A DNA stretch of 64,000 nt from Bagarius yarrelli (lineage: Eukaryota > Chordata > Actinopteri > Siluriformes > Sisoridae), in NCBI GenBank assembly GCA_005784505.1, contig VCAZ01000284.1, positions 177,038 through 241,037 on the forward strand, given 5' to 3'. Of this stretch, positions 61,379-64,000 are shown piece by piece; position 1 is the stretch's first letter, and every line of letters begins with the position of its first letter. A model generated the notes under the pieces. It saw nothing but the letters and a program-made list of their open reading frames with translations. It was not told where the DNA came from and did no database searches. The position numbers and the translations under genes are program-made.

Positions 61379-63634
61379 TGCGCGCCAGTGTTTGCCTGTG
61401 TAGAGCCGTATCCTCCGAGATGGTTCCTCTGCTGGCTGAGCCACTTCATGAGGCTGAGAGCAGTTTCCATGTTGCCCAGCTTATACAAAGAGAGCAGAGA
61501 ATACGACGCCATCTCGATATCAGCTGAGCGCGGCTGCCAGTAGTTCGACACACCGCTTCCACCTGTGCTCCACATGGGAATGCCGTCTGAACAAAGAGTT
61601 AAAACAGCTTAGCTGGAGTTCAGTCCAGGTGTTCCTGTGTCAGTTTTGTGGAAAATGTTGCCTTTAACACCTGCACTGCATCTGCATCTGCCGCTCTTAT
61701 AATCAAACGCAATAAAAACCACAGCGAGACAGCTGGGTAAACAACATAACACAATATTGGGGGTTTTTTCAGTACGAGTATGCAAAAACATTTATTTTTG
61801 ATCATTTAGGCTGTAGAAGATTCATGTTTTTATACTTTTATGTAAAGTTTAAAAAAAGTTACTTATACAGCAGAGTCCAATGGCCTGAGCTAAAACGCTG
61901 TGTTTTTCCCAAAGTTGAATAAAACTCATTTAAATTTTAGTTAAGAGTAGATAACTGTCTTGCCATTTAAGGGCCCAGATGTGGTTTGTTGGACCCGGGG
62001 GTTAAAATTCTGACCTTCTTCTCTAAGTTTTCTCATAAAAATGTGAAAGTCTTTATTTGCCACATAGACCTTACAGCACAGTGAAATTAGTTTCTTTGCA
62101 TATCCCAACTTAAAAAAGTTGGGGTCAGAGCACAGGGTCGGCTATGGTATAGCAGCCCTGGAGCAGGAAGGGTTAAGGGTCTCGCTTAGGGATGGTGGTG
62201 TGGCTTGAACCCAGGTCTTTCTGGTTTTCCAATCAACGACTCAACCATTTGAGCCATCACTGCCCCACACTTTTTTTTAAATATGTAATTGTCTTTATTT
62301 ATCACATATACTTTAAAGCACAGTCTGATTTTTTGTTTTTTCGCATATCCCATCTTAGAAAGTTGGGGATCAGCTATGATACAGCACCTCTGGAGCAGGA
62401 AGGGTTAAATGCTTATTTTTAAGTATTTATAGGTTTACAGAATAAACTGAAATCCCTCTTGACGAGAATTTAAAGATCAGTAAATAAACGATAAACAGAT
62501 CAATCGTTTGGACTGTATAAGAAGGTCACAACTTCTTTTGTGCCTAAATGCACATTTTACAAGTTAATGGGTTGCTGTAGTCAATCAGCAAGTAATCAAT
62601 CGGTCTATATGTGAATGTAAATCCTGTTACATTCCTGTTAAACTCCTAATCATGACTAAACATCATTACAGGCTGTCCAGGTGATGTGTGAATTTGACGA
62701 GAATAGATAAGTCATGTTATCTGGCTAGCTATTTTTTCCTAGACGTGCAACAGTATGAAAGGTAAAGGTTTTGCGGTGGGTCTGATCACTGCTTTACCAC
62801 AGAAAATTTTACCATCATCGAAAAAAGTGGACGTTTACACTTGGTCCCTTGGTGTTATTTTACTGTGGTGATTATGTTACTGTTGTTTTTTTACTTACCT
62901 TGTATCTGGGCTCTGCTTATCAGCTGATTGAGGGCATTGGTGGCTGAGGGACTTTTAGCCAGCGTGAGTGCGTAAGTCACCAGACACAGGCTGTAGTTAC
63001 TGGTGATGCCTTGACTCAGTTTGGAGGTCAGATAGTTTATAGCAGCAGATACTTCAGTGCTACTTGTATGCTAATCAAATAAAACACAGATAAAAAAATT
63101 GCATTGCATCTTTTCGACCTATATTTAGGTAGAACTTAAGGAATTTTCTCTATGGGAAGATCTTTATTTTGATTTCATAATAACAAAAATATAATCCAAC
63201 TATTTAAAATCTTTTGACTAATTAATATAGTTGAAGACCTTTTTTTCATTAGCTTTCTATCATCCTAGATTGTTGGACACACTAGTTTGTTATAACAGTT
63301 TCAGTATTTTAATAGCGGCTAAACAGGATTACTACTATACATATAGACATAATTGCTACACTAACAGTGATTTTCAACATTGTCTAGTTCAGGTAGTGTC
63401 CTTACATTGTGTCCCACGTCTTCGAGAAGAGCCATGAGGACGTATGCAGTAAGAGACACCGGACCATCTAATCCTCCCTGCAGCTCAGTGTGTATAACCC
63501 GTCCTGGCTCCTTGAAGGAACCGTCACTTTGCTGCTGAGCTTTCAGCCAGTCTGTCACCCTAGACAGGACGGTTGTGTCGATGAAGATGAATGGTTGAGC
63601 CTGGAGGAAACATCTCAGCACAAACGCTGATAAC
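52830..63634 (-). CDS. cd109: CD109-like protein (alpha-2-macroglobulin/thioester family), last nine exons, 5' end outside window
   Basis: CD109 is a GPI-anchored cell-surface member of the alpha-2-macroglobulin/C3 family, known in mammals as a TGF-beta co-receptor. Nine minus-strand blocks splice in frame: 63634-63406, 63070-62899, 61586-61396, 59190-59023, 58943-58878, 57707-57574, 55189-55033, 53238-53136, 53041-52830. They give about 476 codons and a TAG stop. Runs that I recognise as CD109 rather than A2M or C3 include LSAFVLRCFLQAQPFIFID, GRVIHTELQGG, NYWQPRSADIEMASYSLLS, SRRRR, GMAILDVGLLTGF and DYYEPRRRAVETYTSEF. The C-terminus is hydrophobic, as for a GPI signal. Mammalian CD109 is about 1445 residues, so this is roughly the last third. 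The bait region and thioester are upstream, past base 64000. Splice sites are GT-AG except one GC donor after the third block. Family certain; one-to-one orthology is not provable here, because fish can carry several CD109-like copies. Confidence 0.9.
53136..53238 (-). CDS. cd109: CD109-like exon 8 of 9 in window
   Basis: Acceptor CTTGTCAG. Encodes VTKAQVCVEVPTTLEFKVTG and VQDAVVTIYDYYEP, the last strands of the receptor-binding-like domain (DYYEP is shared by the family). Donor CCGA|GTAAGC leaves one base of an Arg codon. Reading on without splicing gives an unrelated Ser/Thr-rich tail, so the splice model is preferred. Confidence 0.9.
53440..54340. repeat. Probable dispersed repeat in CD109-like intron
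   Basis: 'atatgtaaccatggtcctac' and repeated 'tgtgtcgaggcgcttt' words resemble a cyprinid/catfish repeat with TATGTAACC ends. Several short frames here are artefacts. Class not identified. Confidence 0.4.
54393..54416. repeat. (CA)n microsatellite
   Basis: About 12 CA units in a CD109-like intron. Confidence 0.95.
54594..54780 (-). mobile_element. SINE family A in CD109-like intron
   Basis: 'cacagcatttggcagacgct', 'cttatccagagcaaacttat', head 'aacaccttaatcactaagcc'. Confidence 0.88.
55033..55189 (-). CDS. cd109: CD109-like exon 7 of 9 in window (receptor-binding-like domain)
   Basis: Acceptor TTCTCTTAG, completing a split Arg codon. Contains QTGMAILDVGLLTGF, VRKVE and NVILYLDS before donor TCG|GTGAGA. 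The GMAxxxVxLLxGF and LYLD motifs are the beta-strand core of the A2M-family C-terminal receptor-binding domain. 157 nt. Confidence 0.92.
55551..55865 (+). mobile_element. SINE family B in CD109-like intron
   Basis: 'ttagcacggttgccttacag', 'gggttcgattcccaggcaag', 'tggccctgtgatggactggc', (GAAT)n tail. Extreme 5' end missing. Three overlapping frames here are SINE artefacts. Confidence 0.88.
56250..56900 (+). mobile_element. L2-type LINE, 3' end of ORF2 plus 3' tail, degenerate
   Basis: With frame breaks the + strand reads LDHVFITSRLDYCNALLTGL, then SLHWLPVTFRIYFKEL and later NQLPEEIRCAKSVDIF and LKTHLF. These are the C-terminal reverse-transcriptase-side signatures of fish L2/CR1 elements. 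The end 'aaagcactttgaattacccc' to 'gtgctatagaaataaacctg' is the L2 3' tail. Antisense to the CD109-like gene. Confidence 0.87.
57060..57260. repeat. A/T-only stretch in intron
   Basis: Nearly pure A and T with TATTTTT and AATATAAT words. Confidence 0.7.
57574..57707 (-). CDS. cd109: CD109-like exon 6 of 9 in window, with RRRR furin-type site
   Basis: Acceptor CTCCATAG. Encodes LTTFYNIETAGLSRRRRAYT, then CEAFDLSVDV and VNLKICF, donor CG|GTAAGA. The RRRR followed by an EAFDL block occupies the same place as the reported furin site of human CD109, which releases a large ectodomain and leaves a roughly 25-kDa membrane fragment. The exon ends in phase 2. Confidence 0.92.
58256..58320 (-). mobile_element. 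SINE family A, 3' fragment
   Basis: 'cacttacggtatttggcaaa' and 'aaaatgacttacagaaat' resemble the family A tail. Confidence 0.5.
58878..58943 (-). CDS. cd109: CD109-like exon 5 of 9 in window (22 codons)
   Basis: A 66-nt exon between acceptor TTTCAACAG and donor CAG|GTTCAG. It encodes IEAEQHLRLNVSAVGVGFAL plus FQ. The NVSAxGxGFAxxQ stretch matches the CD109 segment before the furin site. It is only 79 nt from the previous exon and is too short to be found by ORF length, but phase and homology agree on both sides. Confidence 0.87.
59023..59190 (-). CDS. cd109: CD109-like exon 4 of 9 in window (start of CUB-like strands)
   Basis: Acceptor TTTTGTTCAG, then DTIIALQALSAFATFSNSG, which directly continues STQ|DT...AL.AL as in other family members. 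FNLTLTVKN and FKINQTNYMLYQS follow. NLT and NQT are N-glycosylation sequons. Donor GAG|GTTAGC is weak but phase-correct. 168 nt, 56 codons. Confidence 0.9.
59625..59664. repeat. (CT)n microsatellite
   Basis: Imperfect CTCT run in a CD109-like intron. Confidence 0.9.
60520..61080. repeat. Possible degenerate repeat in CD109-like intron
   Basis: Words such as 'tgtgaaacgttatggcaga', 'gtcgcataacc' and 'aacattaggatggaaaccct' resemble a common fish non-autonomous repeat; boundaries not seen. Confidence 0.3.
61090..61161. repeat. 36-bp tandem duplication
   Basis: Two copies starting 'ctgataaacac' and containing 'aggccacactgtcatcactg', differing at two bases. Confidence 0.92.
61345..61380. repeat. 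(TG)n microsatellite beside a splice donor
   Basis: About 17 TG units with one TA, starting 14 nt inside the intron from the GC donor of CD109-like exon 3. Confidence 0.95.
61396..61586 (-). CDS. cd109: CD109-like exon 3 of 9 in window, with GC splice donor
   Basis: Acceptor TTTGTTCAG. The exon encodes GIPMWSTG, NYWQPRSADIEMASYSLLS and MKWLSQQRNHLGGYGSTQ, the end of the alpha/alpha toroid in A2M-family thioester domains (WxxxQRNxxGGxxSTQ). The reading frame demands the boundary after the STQ codons, where the DNA reads CAG|GCAAAC. A GC donor is therefore the simplest model. A TG/CA microsatellite begins a few bases into the intron. Confidence 0.9.
62047..62267 (-). mobile_element. SINE family C in CD109-like intron
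   Basis: 'cagtgaaattagtttctttg', 'gttggggtcagagcacaggg', 'gagcaggaagggttaagggt', 'cttgaacccaggtctttctg', head 'gagccatcactgcccc'. Full length. Confidence 0.8.
62289..62408 (-). mobile_element. SINE family C, 3' fragment
   Basis: 'gtctttatttatcacatata', 'tcgcatatcccatcttagaa', 'gatacagcacctctggagca'. It lies head-to-tail with the previous copy. Confidence 0.75.
62899..63070 (-). CDS. cd109: CD109-like exon 2 of 9 in window
   Basis: Acceptor TTTGATTAG, then codons for HTSSTEVSAAINYLTSKLSQ and GITSNYSLCLVTYALTLAKS, donor G|GTAAGT. The pattern GI(S/T)xNYxLxLxTYAL is the CD109 thioester-domain helix signature. The 172 nt are 57 codons plus one base, which joins the next exon to make Asp. Confidence 0.92.
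63406..63634 (-). CDS. cd109: CD109-like exon 1 of 9 in window (end of thioester-domain helices)
   Basis: The exon follows an acceptor ending CTACTAG and starts with the last base of a split codon. It encodes LSAFVLRCFLQAQPFIFID and later GRVIHTELQGG and SLTAYVLMALLEDVGHN, then donor GTAAGG. The spacing and residues match the alpha-helical thioester-domain segment of CD109, downstream of the thioester itself. Length is 229 nt (1 + 76 codons), ending in phase 0. Confidence 0.92.
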
Positions 63635-63640
63635 CTAGTA

Positions 63641-64000
63641 GAGGAAGGGAGGAAAATTACAGGCTGGAAAAAGTACTTAATGTAAATATTTCTATGGCTT
63701 TACATACTATAACAATAAGGAAAATTTGTTGTAACCCTCATGTGGTGTCCATGTTTTTGTTACCTAGCCAAAAGTCTGGTGGACCCACTGCATTACTGGG
63801 TTTTCAATCAACACAGCCATAACATTTTATGGAAAAACACTTAAAAGATGTTTACTTAAAATCAACATAGACATCATCATTTTCCTTTGATATACAAGTG
63901 TTGAGTAAAATATGTTCTATTTTTGGTTTTACATGAAAAAAGCAACCAATACCAATGAGTCTACTGCTAAAAAATAATTAATTTAATTTAGAAATCTGGT
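63641..64000. other. Intron of the CD109-like gene to window edge
   Basis: AT-rich with no coding frame resembling the preceding CD109 segment. The upstream exons lie outside the window. Confidence 0.6.

Noticed and set aside
1..64000. CRISPR arrays, operons, phage or bacterial systems
   Set aside because: No regularly spaced repeats or dense gene strings; spliced vertebrate gene and SINEs show a eukaryotic genome.

Overview
The window looks like teleost fish genomic DNA, probably otophysan and possibly catfish-like. The order is a guess from repeat types. The DNA is AT-rich and full of short tRNA-headed SINEs, decayed Tc1/mariner copies, an L2-type LINE tail, foldback elements and microsatellites. 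The only gene I can support has vertebrate intron-exon structure.

Right end (about 52.6-63.6 kb, minus strand): the last nine exons of a CD109-like gene of the alpha-2-macroglobulin/complement thioester superfamily. The exons join in frame with consistent phases and encode about 476 residues ending in TAG at 52830-52832. They cover the end of the thioester (TED) domain region, the following CUB-like strands, a furin-type RRRR site, the receptor-binding-like C-terminal domain, a double CxxC segment and a hydrophobic GPI-anchor signal. The 5' two thirds, including bait region and thioester, lie beyond base 64000. One intron appears to use a GC donor. A polyadenylation hexamer lies about 180 nt after the stop. 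The introns hold SINEs, an L2 fragment, microsatellites and another dispersed repeat.

Left 52 kb: no protein-coding gene is recognised. It is a repeat-rich gene desert. I distinguish SINE family A (V-SINE/DANA/Mermaid-like 3' part), SINE family B (ends in (GAAT)n), SINE family C (often nested in A), Tc1-like remnants, a palindromic MITE-like element, and a 474-bp solo LTR with TG...CA ends and a perfect 5-bp target duplication (30012-30485). There are also an inverted duplication of about 0.55-0.65 kb per arm around a 583-bp purine tract (2055-4690), an interstitial telomere-like stretch, and a CTCF-consensus match beside a palindrome and a TATA box (17.8 kb).

The long open frames outside CD109 are mostly translated low-complexity DNA or SINEs. 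Two (11.4-11.8 kb and 52.2-52.5 kb) remain unexplained. I see no clear new biological system. The most informative points are the CD109-like 3' end with its GC-AG intron and conserved processing signals, the inverted duplication, and the solo LTR.
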